From: Planctomycetia bacterium
GTDB lineage: Bacteria > Planctomycetota > Planctomycetia > Pirellulales > Thermoguttaceae
Direction of reading: 5' to 3'
NCBI GenBank assembly: GCA_030537455.1
Contig: JAUNMR010000011.1
Span: 1 to 64,000, forward strand
Length of the DNA stretch: 64,000 bases
This document shows positions 28,477 to 37,697 of the stretch, piece by piece. Every line of letters starts with the position of its first letter. The stretch's first letter is position 1. A model generated the notes under the pieces. That model saw nothing but the letters and a program-made list of their open reading frames with translations. It made no database searches and was not told the DNA's origin. The position numbers were made by a program, and so were the translations under genes.

Positions 28477-29511
28477 TCAAACAATCTTGTCTAAGTCGGT
28501 CGACGAAAAACTTTGCGCGACAAAAACCCCCTCATGAATAAAATCGTGATCGCGCGTTTGGAACAGCGTGCGCCGCAAGCGTCTTGCGACCTGACAGGCG
28601 CGCTCGCGCGTCGGAAAGATCGCATAGAAGCACGAACCGCTACCGGTCATCGCCACGCCACAGGGTCGAAAGAACTCCAGGAGCCGACGCTGTCGCCGTA
28701 CGCTGGGATAGCGCAATAGCGCGCATTCCTCCAGGCGATTAAAGAGCGCATGACCGAGCTCTTGGGCGTAGTCGTTCTGCCCGCGACGTTGCATCTGATA
28801 CGCATGGGCGGCACGGTCGCGAAAATCGTCGAGGCTCACGCGCTGTACGTCGACAAGATTCTTAAATTCCTGGAAGATCGCGGGCGTGGAAAATCCATAG
28901 TTCGGTTTGACTATGACCGTCCACACGCTCGGAGCCTCAAACGGCTGGAGTATTTCACCGCGACCGTAACCGATCGTTGGGGTTGTCGCTAAAAAAAGAG
29001 GCACGTCGGACCCCAAAGAAGCGGCTAGATTATATAGCTCGTCCTTAGGAAGTTTCACAGGCGAAAGCGCGTTGAGCGTACGCAACGTTGTCGCCGCGTC
29101 GCTGGAACCGCCGCCCAGACCCGCCTGACTAGGAATCCCCTTGTAGAGTCGAATCGCACAAACACACTGCTCAAAACGCTCGCAAGCGTAGGACGCTAGG
29201 CGAGTGTAGAACGCGTCGTAAGCGCGAACAACAAGATTGCGTTGATCGACGGGAATATCCGAAACAAACGCGCCGTGTCCATTAAAAATCAAGATATTGG
29301 AACCGGTTTCAACGAAGGGAACTGGAACCGGAGTGTGGAACGACGCCTTTAAATCAAAGAAGATGTAATCATGTAAGCTAATGGGCGCAGTAGCAGACTG
29401 AACCTCATGGTATCCGTCGGCACGACGATGCAGAACCTCAAAAAAAAGATTAAGTTTCGCATAGGAGCGCGCACGAACGACCATACGCGCCAGATCAAGT
29501 TGAATCGTCAC
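28477..29511 (-). CDS. ispE: 4-diphosphocytidyl-2-C-methyl-D-erythritol kinase
   Basis: This 344-residue GHMP kinase phosphorylates CDP-ME in the MEP (non-mevalonate) isoprenoid pathway. Visible are the N-terminal SYAKLNLFFEVLHRRADGYHEV, the ATP-binding loop PSQAGLGGGSSDAA and the C-terminal MTGSGSCFYAIF. It is longer than the usual 280-310 residues because of loops in the first half. GTG 29511 was chosen as start because GGAGGAGAGGAG ends nine bases upstream; the in-frame TTG at 29535 would place this purine run inside the gene. A TATAAT lies about 40 bases further upstream. Confidence 0.93.
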   Translation of the reverse strand: MTIQLDLARMVVRARSYAKLNLFFEVLHRRADGYHEVQSATAPISLHDYIFFDLKASFHTPVPVPFVETGSNILIFNGHGAFVSDIPVDQRNLVVRAYDAFYTRLASYACERFEQCVCAIRLYKGIPSQAGLGGGSSDAATTLRTLNALSPVKLPKDELYNLAASLGSDVPLFLATTPTIGYGRGEILQPFEAPSVWTVIVKPNYGFSTPAIFQEFKNLVDVQRVSLDDFRDRAAHAYQMQRRGQNDYAQELGHALFNRLEECALLRYPSVRRQRRLLEFFRPCGVAMTGSGSCFYAIFPTRERACQVARRLRRTLFQTRDHDFIHEGVFVAQSFSSTDLDKIV

Positions 29512-29550
29512 AGCGCGAGGCTCCTCTCCTCCCAATATCTCTTACTCCGG

Positions 29551-29556
29551 ATTATA
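29551..29556 (-). promoter_or_regulatory. possible -10 box of ispE-spoVG
   Basis: A perfect TATAAT on the minus strand lies 40 bases before the ispE start, with no recognisable -35 at 16-18 bases. A promoter here is plausible but weakly supported. Confidence 0.35.
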
Positions 29557-29597
29557 ATTCATTCTTAAAAGAAAGCTACCCTAGCGCATGAAAAAAG

Positions 29598-29843
29598 TTA
29601 TTTTTTTTCGTCTGTGACGTCATAGAGAATTGCCAGTCGCCAGAGTGTGATTAGCAGCGCGCACCCCCAGAAGAGCATGACCGCGGTCATAACGCACGCG
29701 AGCTTTTGAACGCGAAAAGCGTGGCACACGCACAAGAGCGTTGTAGCAAGTTGAGGCGTCCACAAGGCGCGAAAAGCGAGGCGCCCGAGCGCCAGGAGCG
29801 CTAGCAGCGACAACCAAAAGAGGATTTGATAGCGTTTCATCAT
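29598..29843 (-). CDS. small two-TM membrane protein
   Basis: The 81-residue product starts MMKRYQILFW and has two or three hydrophobic helices (ILFWLSLLALLALGRLAF and LACVMTAVMLFWGCALLITL), ending DEKK. The family is not recognised. ATG 29843 was preferred to the longer frame because AGGGA lies 6-9 bases upstream and the longer frame would run into rlmN. It follows rlmN by 19 bases, so it is probably cotranscribed. Confidence 0.6.
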   Translation of the reverse strand: MMKRYQILFWLSLLALLALGRLAFRALWTPQLATTLLCVCHAFRVQKLACVMTAVMLFWGCALLITLWRLAILYDVTDEKK

Positions 29844-29862
29844 TGCATGTCCCTGTCGAACG

Positions 29863-31008
29863 CTAGCAGCGCTTTCTCTTACTCCAGCGCAATTGACCAC
29901 AAGCGGCGTTGATTTTATCGCCCTTACGGAATCGCACTTTGACCTGAATTCCGGCGTCTTCGAGCGTCTGTACGAAGCGTCGAACCGTCTGGTTTGACGG
30001 CGTCTTAAAGGGTAGCTCCGGCGCGGGATTGTATGGAATCACATTAACAATCGCCGTGCGATTGCGCAAAAGTCGCGCCAGTTCCAGCGCGTGCTCGACC
30101 TGATCGTTGACGTTCTGGAGCATAACGTACTCAAAGGTCACGCGCCGACCGGTCGCGCGAAAGAAGTAATCGGCCGCGTCGACTACCTCGCTGATCGGAT
30201 GGATGCGATTCTCTGGCATGATCTGATCGCGAATGCGATCGTTCGGCGCGTGCAGAGAAATCGCCAGTTTATAGGGAACTTTCAGATCCGCAAGGCGCTT
30301 GATTCCCCCGGGAATGCCGACGGTGGAGATCGTTGCCTTGCGATTGCCAATGTCTAATCCGTCCGGCGACGTAGCGACCGCCAGCGCTGGCAAAAGCGCG
30401 TCGAGGTTCAACGTTGGCTCGCCCGTGCCCATGACGACAATGTGCGTAAGACGTTCCGTCGTGGGCAAAAGGTTATTCAAACGCAACAACTGTTCCAGAA
30501 TTTCCGCGGTGGACAAATTGCGCTCGAAACCGCCAAGACCACTGGCGCAGAAAGCGCAGCCCATCGCACATCCGACCTGAGTACTCACGCAGGCGGTGCG
30601 ATGACCACGATCGTCGCGCAAAAGGACGCACTCGATTCGCGCGCCGTCGGTCGTTTCAAGCAGGAGCTTTTCCGAACCGTCGTTCGAGGTCGATTTCACG
30701 ACAAGACGCGTGTGCAAAACCGAGTCCTCCGGCTCTATCTGCGCCATGTCCGACTCAGAATCGTTCACGACAGCGTCGATCCGCGCCAAGGGTTCAGACG
30801 CTCCAGCTCCAAAATAATCCGTGAGAAGCGCGCGCGTCGTTTTGCTAAGATCGGTCATCTGGGAAATCAGCGTCGTCTTGCGCGCATAGATCCATCGCCA
30901 GACCTGCCCCACGCGATAACCAGGCAACCCCAGCGCGCGGAACTCTTCGAGCAATTCCTCGCGGCTGTAAGATAAAAGGGAACGCTTCACGGGCTTGGGC
31001 GCGTTCAT
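29863..31008 (-). CDS. rlmN: dual-specificity 23S rRNA/tRNA adenine-C2 methyltransferase RlmN
   Basis: This 381-residue radical-SAM enzyme methylates C2 of A2503 in 23S rRNA and A37 of some tRNAs. The cluster-binding motif CAMGCAFC lies near residue 145. The methyl-carrying cysteine is in the C-terminal region (INAACGQLR). Other family blocks are VVMGTGEPTLN, STVGIPGGIKRL and LAISLHAPND. The N-terminal accessory domain (SYSREELLEEF, GYRVGQVWRWIYAR) is complete. It sits between the DUF4129/DUF4350 gene and a small membrane gene. Confidence 0.96.
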   Translation of the reverse strand: MNAPKPVKRSLLSYSREELLEEFRALGLPGYRVGQVWRWIYARKTTLISQMTDLSKTTRALLTDYFGAGASEPLARIDAVVNDSESDMAQIEPEDSVLHTRLVVKSTSNDGSEKLLLETTDGARIECVLLRDDRGHRTACVSTQVGCAMGCAFCASGLGGFERNLSTAEILEQLLRLNNLLPTTERLTHIVVMGTGEPTLNLDALLPALAVATSPDGLDIGNRKATISTVGIPGGIKRLADLKVPYKLAISLHAPNDRIRDQIMPENRIHPISEVVDAADYFFRATGRRVTFEYVMLQNVNDQVEHALELARLLRNRTAIVNVIPYNPAPELPFKTPSNQTVRRFVQTLEDAGIQVKVRFRKGDKINAACGQLRWSKRKRC

Positions 31009-31112
31009 TAGTCAAGAGCCTTTCGAAAACAATCGTCTCCTTGGCGTCAGAGGCGACGCACAGGTAGGCGCAAACGTTGCGGTAAGTCGTCGAGTTGACC
31101 GGCGCTCGCTAG

Positions 31113-34025
31113 TTAGTCGTCGGTGGATTCGGTCGTGTCAGATTCCGCGTCGCACTCCGACGGCAAGTCGCCTGAGTATTCCTTGTCGAACGCCAGATCG
31201 ACTCCGCGATATTGACGCATAAATTGATTGATCGTTTCCCAACACCACTGCCGAGCGTCAGTACGCGCTAGTATACGCGCCACCGCGTTAACGTGCAAGC
31301 CCAGGTCATTGACCTTTTCACGAGCGGAACGACGCGCGCGACCGTAGATCGGCCACAGCGAAAGAACCATTGCGGCGCTCAAGGCGACGCCATGCCAAAA
31401 GAAAACGGTATAGGCAGACAAGCGCGTAAGTGAAAATTCTCCGTGTTTGCGCTGGTCCTGTAACGGATTCAGACCGAAGTCGTTCCGGTTTGGATAGGCG
31501 TTAATCGCGCCGTTGGTCAAGACGATCGCAACGCGTGATTTATAGGGTATTTCCTCAGCTATGCGCGCGGCTATTGCACGATTGGACGAGTCCGTGAGGC
31601 CGTAATTACACAGGAACGATGAGGAATTCAGAAAGAAAAGTCGCCCTTGCTGATAATCGCGTCGCGCCACCAGCGGGTAGTCGCCTAATTTCAACAAAAC
31701 GGAGTCGGAGTCGCTGGGGTAGAACCTCATATATTCACGCAACGGGGCGACGTGGGTGAGACGGCGCGTCCAGTCCTCTCGACCGGAAAAGCGTAATTGC
31801 GTTTGGTCAAGACGCTCAGACCTAGGAATAAAGCGCACGCGAGGAACAAGCGCTTTAAAACGTTCACGTTCGACAGAGCCTGACGCCCAAAAGTCGCCAA
31901 GATCCGCGGTGGTCTGAAGGAAGATTCGACTGCGATACCCCCACGGAATGAACCCCATTTTTATGGCTTCTTGTTCGATAACGTTTCGACTATTTAGCTT
32001 ATTCTCGAGCCACTCTTGCGCGTCGACGCTATCAGAGTTATCAATTTCGACGAAAGCGGCGTCGTCATCATCGAAAACAATCTCGTCCTCGTCAAAGATA
32101 ATCTCGTCCGACTCCTCGAGTTGCGCGTCGCTGTCGGACGATTCGACGTCTTCTTCGTCATGCGCTCGTTGGTACGCGCGCAAAGAGTCTTCGGTGACGC
32201 CCCATTCGGGTAGCAACGTCAGTTTACTCGGCGCTAGTCTCCAGAGCTTCTGGAGTTGTCTGGCTTCGAATCGTACTTCGGAGACACACGAGATAACCTT
32301 TTGCTCCCAATTTTGTTCCAAATTCGATTCAATTTGGAGCAAATCAACCGCGTCGTCCAAGCAATTGTCAATAAATTCGGAGTCTTGCGTGTCGGCGTAC
32401 GTCTGGCGATCCTTGGCGATCTGCGACAACTCGTTTATGCTTTGTCCCAGATAATCCTGACGCGCGTCATATTCGCTGAGGATCCAGTAGAAGGCGCGTC
32501 CCTTGCGTTCGTTCATCCACTGACTCAGGAAGTCTAACGGAGAACTTTGTTCTCCTTCTTCGTGGTAGTCGCCCAGTTTTTCAGGGTTATTCTGCCAGAA
32601 GAGATATCCCAGATCGACGTTCACCGCGGGCAGAATCCAGCGATTCCAATTCTGTGAGCCGTCGTGAACGTCGCTATAAGCCTGCATACATCGCAGAGCC
32701 GCGTCGACACGCTGGTCGAGCGGAGCAAGACAAGGAGCGTTCCATGCCAGGGGACGCTGACTGGTCTCCATCCAGAAGATCGCGTCGTACTTTTTAAGCG
32801 AGCGTAGCTCGTCTTCGTGCCTCAAATAGACAATGTCGACTTTGCAACGTCGCTCTTTCTTTAAATAGTCGCGGTAGGCGCCTAAACCATTGATACTCTT
32901 CGTCTGCGAGGTCGTAGAATATGAGGCTTTCCCACCGTAACGCGCTTTCCACGTGGGCGTACGCCCCCAGGAACAACCGCAAGACAGCAACGACACGCTC
33001 AAAAGCCCGATCAAAAGTGGGAAAAGGAACGAATGCAACATATTGCGCGCGCTTAAGATACGTTCCCAAAGAGACGTTCCCAGGAGGCGTTGGATACGTT
33101 GCGACTCTTCCGGATCAAACTCTCTCTTAGACGGCTTGACCTGCTCCACCGCCTCAAGCGCCGCGGACGTCAGCTCCTTTTGACGTTCCTCCTCCAGCGG
33201 TAGCAAGATCTCGATAACGTCGTCGATATACTTCGCCACAGCGACGAATTGTTCCTCGGTCATTTCCTCATCGCCGAAGTACACGCGCTCGAATTCATTC
33301 ATAACGCGCAGATAAATCTCCGCAAGTTTAGGTCTGCTGTGAAGCTCCTGCCAGTATTCGAGATTGGTCTTGCCCTTGTCTAGCACAAGTAGCGCGGCCG
33401 CGTCAGATTCGACAATCAGCCAGCTGAAATAGTAGATAATCGCTTTGCGCCAGTCGCGCTGAGCCGTCATTCTCAAAGTGGCGCCGAGAAGATCGTCGAA
33501 CTCCACTTGCGCCTCTGGAGTGAGCGTTTGGAATTGTCGTTGCCGTTGTAACTCAAGGCGTCGCAACGTTTCCTTGGTCAATTGCTTATTTTTCCAAATA
33601 CGATACGTCATAATGGCGCAGAAGATTAGCGCCGCCGCCAGGACTATCCCAAGGAAAACCTTCAGACCATTGATAATCAGGGCGTTATAATCTCCCGATG
33701 CGAAACGACTCTTCGATTTCCGCGGTTTAGAACTTGAGCGCTTATAGGTTTTGCGTTCACGTTCCATATACTTCGACTCGACAACCGTAGGAGACGGAAG
33801 ATAGCGAGTCTGATCCTCGCGCCACTCATACCAGGGAGCGTCCTGTTTCTTCAACGCGCGACGAAACGCTTCATCAGAACGCTGCTCAACTTCGCTACGT
33901 TCGGAATCGTCAACCGCACGCGCGAATGCAACGACCGGACTCAAAGTTGCGACGATTACTATCAGCGTCAACGTCGCAAACGTCCAACTGAGTCGACTAT
34001 TCCATGAACGATTCATTCCTTTCAC
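31113..34025 (-). CDS. membrane protein with DUF4129-like and DUF4350-like regions
   Basis: This 970-residue protein starts at GTG 34025, which has AAGGAGG seven bases upstream and overlaps the preceding stop as GTGA. It has a signal/anchor (about 15-37), a basic Ser/Lys-rich linker, a membrane helix (about 118-145, VFLGIVLAAALIFCAIMTY) and a DUF4129-like helical domain (TNLEYWQELHSRPKL, FERVYFGDE). Another helix follows (FLFPLLIGLLSVSLLSC), then a long periplasmic-type region with a strongly acidic segment (about 640-690). Last come a DUF4350-like block (YPLVARRDYQQGRLFFLNSS) and a final helix. In planctomycetes and actinobacteria such proteins sit with MoxR ATPases and DUF58 proteins. MoxR and DUF58 are not in this window. 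Confidence 0.7.
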   Translation of the reverse strand: MKGMNRSWNSRLSWTFATLTLIVIVATLSPVVAFARAVDDSERSEVEQRSDEAFRRALKKQDAPWYEWREDQTRYLPSPTVVESKYMERERKTYKRSSSKPRKSKSRFASGDYNALIINGLKVFLGIVLAAALIFCAIMTYRIWKNKQLTKETLRRLELQRQRQFQTLTPEAQVEFDDLLGATLRMTAQRDWRKAIIYYFSWLIVESDAAALLVLDKGKTNLEYWQELHSRPKLAEIYLRVMNEFERVYFGDEEMTEEQFVAVAKYIDDVIEILLPLEEERQKELTSAALEAVEQVKPSKREFDPEESQRIQRLLGTSLWERILSARNMLHSFLFPLLIGLLSVSLLSCGCSWGRTPTWKARYGGKASYSTTSQTKSINGLGAYRDYLKKERRCKVDIVYLRHEDELRSLKKYDAIFWMETSQRPLAWNAPCLAPLDQRVDAALRCMQAYSDVHDGSQNWNRWILPAVNVDLGYLFWQNNPEKLGDYHEEGEQSSPLDFLSQWMNERKGRAFYWILSEYDARQDYLGQSINELSQIAKDRQTYADTQDSEFIDNCLDDAVDLLQIESNLEQNWEQKVISCVSEVRFEARQLQKLWRLAPSKLTLLPEWGVTEDSLRAYQRAHDEEDVESSDSDAQLEESDEIIFDEDEIVFDDDDAAFVEIDNSDSVDAQEWLENKLNSRNVIEQEAIKMGFIPWGYRSRIFLQTTADLGDFWASGSVERERFKALVPRVRFIPRSERLDQTQLRFSGREDWTRRLTHVAPLREYMRFYPSDSDSVLLKLGDYPLVARRDYQQGRLFFLNSSSFLCNYGLTDSSNRAIAARIAEEIPYKSRVAIVLTNGAINAYPNRNDFGLNPLQDQRKHGEFSLTRLSAYTVFFWHGVALSAAMVLSLWPIYGRARRSAREKVNDLGLHVNAVARILARTDARQWCWETINQFMRQYRGVDLAFDKEYSGDLPSECDAESDTTESTDD

Positions 34026-35014
34026 GGCGTATCCTCCTTACTTAGTTGCTCGTTAAGTTGAGCGGAGGCGGTCTCGATTATCTCTAACGGCATAAAAGCG
34101 CGCGCTGAACCGTGCATACGCGACTGACCGAACGCTTGCGATTTGGCAAGGTCTTCGCTGAGCTTCTCGCCTTCCACCTGAAGCGCTAGATTGACGTCCC
34201 AACCTTCTGCTTGAACGCGCAAGTTAATATAATAGAAGAACTTATAAACCGTCGTAAAATACGCCGCGCCCAGGAAGATCAAGGGCAAATACAAAAAGAA
34301 CGTAATCGCCGCCTGCCAGTGAGCTTCGACAATTGCCAAGGACGTTAAACGCCAGAAGAGCGCCGCCGTGGTGAAAACCGCGCTAAGATTGAAAAGCTCA
34401 AAGTTGACGCGCTTAATAAAACCAGTGCGAATGTACGCCGAACGAGTTATCTGACGCAAGCGTCGAAGAAGGGAAATCCCATCGCGTTTGCGTCGTATCA
34501 GAGGTAGGCGTTCGAGTTGAATGACCTCCGCGGCGTTAAAAAAGAAGAACGTCAAAAAACGCAACACAACCAGTAAGAGAAACGATTGAAGCAGACGCTC
34601 ACGCCAACTGATCCACACCTCTTTAAAACTAATCTGCCGATCGCTAATAAAAAGACGCTTCCCTAGATACTGCGTCACAAGCGAACCCATAAAGGGCGTC
34701 TCAAAAAGAATGAGCAGATACTCCAAAGAGGCGATTTTGAAATATAAATCGAACTGAGACGTAAGACTCATATCCGTGGGCATGAGCATAGGCGCGACGT
34801 CGACCCCGTTGTCACGTAATAAAAACGTATCGGGAAACAAACCGAACCATATCGCATAATCGAACGCCAGAATGGGCGCGGCTAGAATGACAAAATATAG
34901 CGTCAACGGTTTCCACTGGGAGATTGCAACGCGTAGCGCCAAATCACACGTTTCATACCACGAACGCGTACGAATGACAACCGAACGCTTTTTCCAAAAT
35001 GACTTCGTTTGCAT
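34022..35014 (-). CDS. polytopic membrane protein of the SpoIIM/DUF4129 cluster
   Basis: The 330-residue product has about five hydrophobic segments (LTLYFVILAAPILAFDYAIW, LLQSFLLLVVLRFLTFFFF, AAITFFLYLPLIFLGAAYF). A C-terminal motif, FYYINLRVQAEGWDVNLAL, resembles the conserved segment (R-x-E-G-W-D) of membrane proteins found beside DUF4129 genes. It follows spoIIM by 58 bases and its stop overlaps the next gene by GTGA, so the three are one operon. No enzymatic motif is seen. Confidence 0.75.
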   Translation of the reverse strand: MQTKSFWKKRSVVIRTRSWYETCDLALRVAISQWKPLTLYFVILAAPILAFDYAIWFGLFPDTFLLRDNGVDVAPMLMPTDMSLTSQFDLYFKIASLEYLLILFETPFMGSLVTQYLGKRLFISDRQISFKEVWISWRERLLQSFLLLVVLRFLTFFFFNAAEVIQLERLPLIRRKRDGISLLRRLRQITRSAYIRTGFIKRVNFELFNLSAVFTTAALFWRLTSLAIVEAHWQAAITFFLYLPLIFLGAAYFTTVYKFFYYINLRVQAEGWDVNLALQVEGEKLSEDLAKSQAFGQSRMHGSARAFMPLEIIETASAQLNEQLSKEDTP

Positions 35015-35072
35015 ATCGACTCTATTGTCTAAACCACAGCGTTTTTCGTACGTTCAATTCCCAATCCAGTTT

Positions 35073-36113
35073 TCATTCCCCAGATTCCTCGCCTTTGCGC
35101 CGTCGCGAGCTTGGCGCAATCTGCACGAGACCAAGGACGAAAAGGTAGACAAACAGCACGACAATTGACGCCCACATAATGACGCGCTTATATGTGAGAG
35201 AATCGACATTCCAGGAGCCAATGGAAGAATTCAAATCTCCAGGGGAAAGAAAGCCCTCGATAAAAGCCGCAAAGCAAAATAGAACAAACGCCAAAATGAT
35301 CGTCGGAGTCGCGCGATATGTGCCGCGACGCAAGGAGTCTAAACGCCGAAATCCTCGTGTATAGACCAGGGAGAACCCCATACGAAGACCCGCCGCAGCC
35401 GATAAAACGATCGCCGTAAGTTCAAAGGCGGAGTGCGCCGTGGTGAACTCATTAAATCGCATTGTCACGTCTACGCCGACGCTCTGACTGTACATGTGAC
35501 CAAAAACAAGACCCAATGCTATCGCGTTATAAAGCAGAGTGTATATGCCAGGAATACAAGCTAAAATACTCGTGGCAAAGCACTTCAGACCAATACTGCC
35601 GTTATGAAATATATAGCCGCCGTAAGCGACCAAACGCGAGCCGAACCCAAAGTCTACGTCGACAGAATACATTCGTTCGATACCCTGCACCGTTTCTGCG
35701 CCCAAGACGCGTTGCGGTAGCGTAGGATCGACGTAAAGCGCTAGTACGAAGGAACCGACGAATCCGCCCCAAAAGAGCGTCATCGCAATCCAAAAGAACG
35801 GGTCGGTTATAATCCAGCGCGGCGCGTCGTAAAAGACTAAACGCCACACGGAGTCCACATTCAGACCATTGGAGCGGTAGAGCTTTAAATAAGCGGCTCC
35901 CACAAGGGAATTGAGACGCTCGGTTACAGCGGGAGGAAACTGATAACTCTTCGCATGCGCCAGGTCGCTGGTCGCCTCACGATAGAGCGCGGAAAAGCGA
36001 GCAACCTCCTCCGGCTTTCTCCGCTTGATGGAGAATCTGCCCAGGCGCGCGGTGAGACGCTCTAACTCGTCCCAATCTTTCTGACGCGACTCAATTAGTT
36101 CGTTAACCTTCAT
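35073..36113 (-). CDS. stage II sporulation protein M (SpoIIM) family membrane protein
   Basis: This 346-residue protein has a soluble helical N-terminus (KVNELIESRQKDWDELERLTAR...), then about six membrane segments containing SpoIIM-family features (GLVFGHMYSQSVG, FTTAHSAFELTAIVLSAAAGLRMG). ATG 36113 was chosen because GAGGG lies 6-7 bases upstream and because the KVNEFI-like start is typical. In non-sporulating planctomycetes SpoIIM genes neighbour RDD, MoxR and DUF4129 genes; the role is unknown, possibly a channel or stress-linked membrane complex. A TATAAT lies about 80 bases upstream. Confidence 0.88.
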   Translation of the reverse strand: MKVNELIESRQKDWDELERLTARLGRFSIKRRKPEEVARFSALYREATSDLAHAKSYQFPPAVTERLNSLVGAAYLKLYRSNGLNVDSVWRLVFYDAPRWIITDPFFWIAMTLFWGGFVGSFVLALYVDPTLPQRVLGAETVQGIERMYSVDVDFGFGSRLVAYGGYIFHNGSIGLKCFATSILACIPGIYTLLYNAIALGLVFGHMYSQSVGVDVTMRFNEFTTAHSAFELTAIVLSAAAGLRMGFSLVYTRGFRRLDSLRRGTYRATPTIILAFVLFCFAAFIEGFLSPGDLNSSIGSWNVDSLTYKRVIMWASIVVLFVYLFVLGLVQIAPSSRRRKGEESGE

Positions 36114-36190
36114 ATTATTCCCTCGCCTGGCGCATTGGGGCTGGCAAATGAACGCACATGGAAGTTCACTTGATATTTCAATCACTCCTT

Positions 36191-36196
36191 ATTATA
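36191..36196 (-). promoter_or_regulatory. possible -10 box of the spoIIM operon
   Basis: A perfect TATAAT on the minus strand in the divergent spoIIM/LOG intergenic region. No convincing -35 partner lies 16-18 bases upstream. Confidence 0.4.
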
Positions 36197-36306
36197 CTAA
36201 ATGAGCGTCGGGAAAATAGACGTAGACGTCCTTTTTGACAAGGAAAAGCGCTTAATGCGCTCTGCTCAAAGTAAGACCGCGCCGAATCAGCCAGAAGGAA
36301 GACGAT

Positions 36307-37215
36307 ATGACGTTAAAAAATTCAGATCGCGCCGATCTCCAGCGAAATGAAGAGATTCTACTGAACTCGCCAAGCTATCGTTTGGCGAACGAAGACCATG
36401 ATTTTCTAAACGGATACGACGGGCGTGAGACGAGAATTCTCGGTGAGTTCATGAAGCCGGAAAAGGAACTGCAACGCGCAAACGTCGTCTCGACGGTCAT
36501 CGTCTTCGGGAGCGCGCGCATTCTTTCGCCGGAAGTCGCACAGGCGCGCGTCGACGCGGCGCAGAAAGAACTGGATAAGAATCCCGACGACGAGCAAAAC
36601 ATCGCCGCGCTCCAACGCGCAAAGAACGCGCTATACTGGAGCGACTACTACCGTATCGCGCGTGAATTCGGCGAACTGGTCGCGCGCAAGAACGACGTCT
36701 TTAACGAAACGCGCGGTCCCAACCGTCAGATCAAGGTCTCCAAGCAGTGTGAATTCGTCGTATGCACCGGCGGCGGACCGGGCATTATGGAGGCGGCTAA
36801 TCGTGGCGCTTACGACGCCGGCGAGCATACGATCGGTCTGAATATCCAACTGCCGTTTGAGCAGAAGCCGAACCCATTTGTGTCGCCCAACCTGTGCTTT
36901 AACTTTCACTACTTCTCCATGCGCAAGATGCATTTTCTCCTACGCGCGAAGGCGCTTGCGGCGTTTCCCGGCGGGTTCGGCACTTTCGACGAGCTCTTCG
37001 AGGCGATCACGCTACGTCAAACCGGTCGTATGCAGGATCTGCCGATTATTCTCTTCGGGGAAGAATTCTGGAAGAAAGTAGTCAACTTCCAGTATCTGGT
37101 CGACGTCGGAGTGATTAGCGCGTCGGATCTGAACCTCTTCCACTACGCTCACACCGCCGAAGAGGGCTGGGATATCATTGAACGTTATTACAGCGCGCGT
37201 GAGAAGCACGACTAG
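36307..37215 (+). CDS. LOG family (TIGR00730) nucleotide-phosphoribohydrolase-like protein
   Basis: This 302-residue Rossmann-fold protein has the family motifs GGGPGIMEAANRGA and PGGFGTFDELFE (about 220-230), the phosphate and catalytic sites of LONELY GUY-type enzymes. These release the base from cytokinin or purine nucleoside 5'-monophosphates. It is longer than minimal LOG proteins (about 190 residues), with a 110-residue N-terminal extension and an inserted helical segment (VDAAQKELDKNPDDEQN). The start has GAAGGAAG upstream. Many bacterial members were once mislabelled lysine decarboxylases. The substrate here is unknown. Confidence 0.88.
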   Translation: MTLKNSDRADLQRNEEILLNSPSYRLANEDHDFLNGYDGRETRILGEFMKPEKELQRANVVSTVIVFGSARILSPEVAQARVDAAQKELDKNPDDEQNIAALQRAKNALYWSDYYRIAREFGELVARKNDVFNETRGPNRQIKVSKQCEFVVCTGGGPGIMEAANRGAYDAGEHTIGLNIQLPFEQKPNPFVSPNLCFNFHYFSMRKMHFLLRAKALAAFPGGFGTFDELFEAITLRQTGRMQDLPIILFGEEFWKKVVNFQYLVDVGVISASDLNLFHYAHTAEEGWDIIERYYSAREKHD

Positions 37216-37226
37216 ACCGTTGGGTC

Positions 37227-37254
37227 TTCACAGGGAACGCTCACGCGATATAAT
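37227..37254 (+). promoter_or_regulatory. sigma70-like promoter
   Basis: TTCACA (37227-37232), a 16-base spacer and a perfect TATAAT (37249-37254) lie upstream of the small membrane gene. They probably drive it together with the permease and DUF4416 genes. Confidence 0.6.
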
Positions 37255-37358
37255 ACAGCCTAAGGAGTCGGTTCGACCGTCGGTTGCGCCTCGTGTCTGG
37301 GAGCGCGCTCGACGCTGATATGTCATTATACGCTATTGTTGTCGTTAGGACGTACGCT

Positions 37359-37673
37359 ATGCATATGAAAAATCAAGTCTCTAAACGCATGTTTTTCACG
37401 GCTCTCACGTCGTTTGTCTTCTTCGCGTTGCAAACCGCGCCGCTACTGGCGGCCGGGGATGAAGAAGCGACCTCTGATCCGGTTTGGGTTTTGAGTTACG
37501 CGTCGTTTATTCTCTTCGCGGGCATTACTATCGTAACAAGCATTTTCTTCTCGAAACGTCGCGCCACCGCTCTGGATCTGGAAGCTCAACGTAAGGTCGA
37601 AAAGATCTATAACGAACGCCTCAAGGCACAGCGCGACGCAGAACGACAGCGAAAATTGCACGGCAAACGCTAA
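37359..37673 (+). CDS. small membrane protein of unknown function
   Basis: The 104-residue product has a signal-like first hydrophobic stretch (MFFTALTSFVFFALQTAPLLAAG), a transmembrane helix (SYASFILFAGITIVTSIFF) and a highly charged cytoplasmic helix (YNERLKAQRDAERQRKLHGKR). The family is not recognised. ATG 37359 was chosen because AGGA lies eight bases upstream; a second ATG lies two codons on. It is 24 bases before the RarD-type gene. Confidence 0.65.
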   Translation: MHMKNQVSKRMFFTALTSFVFFALQTAPLLAAGDEEATSDPVWVLSYASFILFAGITIVTSIFFSKRRATALDLEAQRKVEKIYNERLKAQRDAERQRKLHGKR

Positions 37674-37697
37674 TCGCGCAAAGTAAAAAATGCACGT

